Origin: an uncultured Bacilli bacterium
GTDB taxonomy: Bacteria > Bacillota_I > Bacilli_A > RF39 > UBA660
NCBI GenBank assembly: GCA_910584655.1
Contig: CAJUBJ010000013.1
Coordinates: forward strand, 1-33,558
Direction of reading: 5' to 3'
DNA: 33,558 bases
Shown: positions 33,335 through 33,558 of the stretch, piece after piece
Layout of the letters: every line of letters begins with the position of its first letter
How positions within the stretch are numbered: position 1 is the stretch's first letter
Program-made: the position numbers and the translations under genes
Notes under the pieces: model-generated
Told to the model about the DNA's origin: nothing
Databases searched by the model: none
What the model saw: the letters and a program-made list of their open reading frames with translations, nothing else

Positions 33335-33361
33335 AAAAAATATAGATATATTCCATATCTA
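33335..33361 (-). terminator. Terminator of the sorting-signal protein
   Basis: Stem TAGATAT/ATATCTA (33355-33361 with 33343-33349) followed by a TTTTTTATAG tail on the minus strand. It converges with the ATPase terminator. Confidence 0.65.
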
Positions 33362-33373
33362 CATTTTAAAAAA

Positions 33374-33558
33374 CTAAACTTTTGAATGTTTTTTTCTTTT
33401 AAATTGTCTTATTCTCTGATTTTTCTTATTCATTAAATAAAAATGATTAATACTAATTCCCATTACTGAAACTCCAGTTACTGTCATCATTATTACACCA
33501 AGGCCTCCTGAGTTTGGTATCTCTGCTACTTTGATATTTGGTAAATATAGTGCTTCTT
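33374..33558 (-). CDS. C-terminal end of a surface protein with IPNSGG sorting-like signal (partial)
   Basis: Only the last 60 codons are in the window; the start lies beyond base 33558. The sequence reads IPNSGGLG, a hydrophobic helix (VIMMTVTGVSVMGISI), then a basic tail (NKKNQRIRQFKRKKHSKV). This is the layout of LPxTG-type sortase anchors, with IPNSG in place of LPxTG. The helix would span the membrane, with the basic tail in the cytosol. No sortase is in the window, so anchoring is inferred. The longer tail after the helix (about 20 residues) is unusual for a sortase signal. Confidence 0.6.
   Translation of the reverse strand, partial: EALYLPNIKVAEIPNSGGLGVIMMTVTGVSVMGISINHFYLMNKKNQRIRQFKRKKHSKV

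Noticed and set aside
1..33558. CRISPR arrays, insertion sequences, tRNA and rRNA genes
   Set aside because: No repeat-spacer pattern, transposase or terminal repeats, and no cloverleaf with GTTCRANYC was seen. Phage-like proteins are only single genes, not a prophage.

Overview
The window comes from a very A+T-rich, low-GC Gram-positive-type genome. Genes use the standard code: TGG encodes Trp, and one gene (15582-16100) ends in a TGA that is followed at once by a terminator. The markers are Bacilli-like: an unlinked glmS with a glmS ribozyme, a lipoprotein PrsA foldase, a YjcZ-like mini-protein, RecX behind a Bacillus-type LexA box, strong GGAGG ribosome binding sites and TGnTATAAT extended -10 promoters. 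The best guess is an uncultured gut-type member of Bacilli/Mycoplasmatota-like lineages. This is inference, and no species can be named. Only two genes are on the + strand (prsA and a P-type Ca2+ ATPase); everything else is on the - strand.

Layout. Positions 65-4976 hold a three-gene operon of a large protein of unknown function, a CobS/MoxR-like AAA+ ATPase with a long coiled-coil arm, and a phage-type protein. It is driven by one strong promoter and gated by what reads as a yybP-ykoY (Mn2+) riboswitch with its own terminator. Positions 4986-6851 encode a cytosolic transglutaminase-like protein. Positions 6918-8243 are der. Positions 8317-9997 are an overlapping two-gene cassette, a stand-alone seryl-tRNA-synthetase-like catalytic domain and a radical SAM enzyme fused to a MazG-like domain. 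It has its own promoter and a dyad-containing leader. Positions 10118-10702 are engB. Positions 10813-13428 hold a membrane-anchored DUF3298/DUF4163-like protein and a membrane-anchored PstS-like protein.

Positions 13523-15535 are glmS with its ribozyme. Positions 15582-19397 are a three-gene envelope operon: zinc ribbon-TM-metallopeptidase, secreted HtrA-like protein with a lost catalytic His, and a small anchored protein. Positions 19449-21713 are ftsK/spoIIIE. A 33-residue YjcZ-like gene lies at 21887-21988. Then come prsA (+), recX with an SOS box, nrnA and ackA, a 59-residue Cys-containing small protein, a cytosolic HExxH protein, thiI, a possible kinase-fold protein, a four-TM protein, the Ca2+ ATPase (+), and the C-terminal end of a surface protein with an IPNSGG sorting-like signal.

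Most of the window is ordinary core genome (der, engB, glmS, ftsK, prsA, recX, nrnA, ackA, thiI). The accessory material is the riboswitch-controlled AAA+ operon and the SerRS-like/radical SAM-MazG cassette. These are the two best candidates for an undescribed system. Transcription units are tightly packed: several terminators overlap the end of the coding sequence, and the next promoter starts within a few bases.
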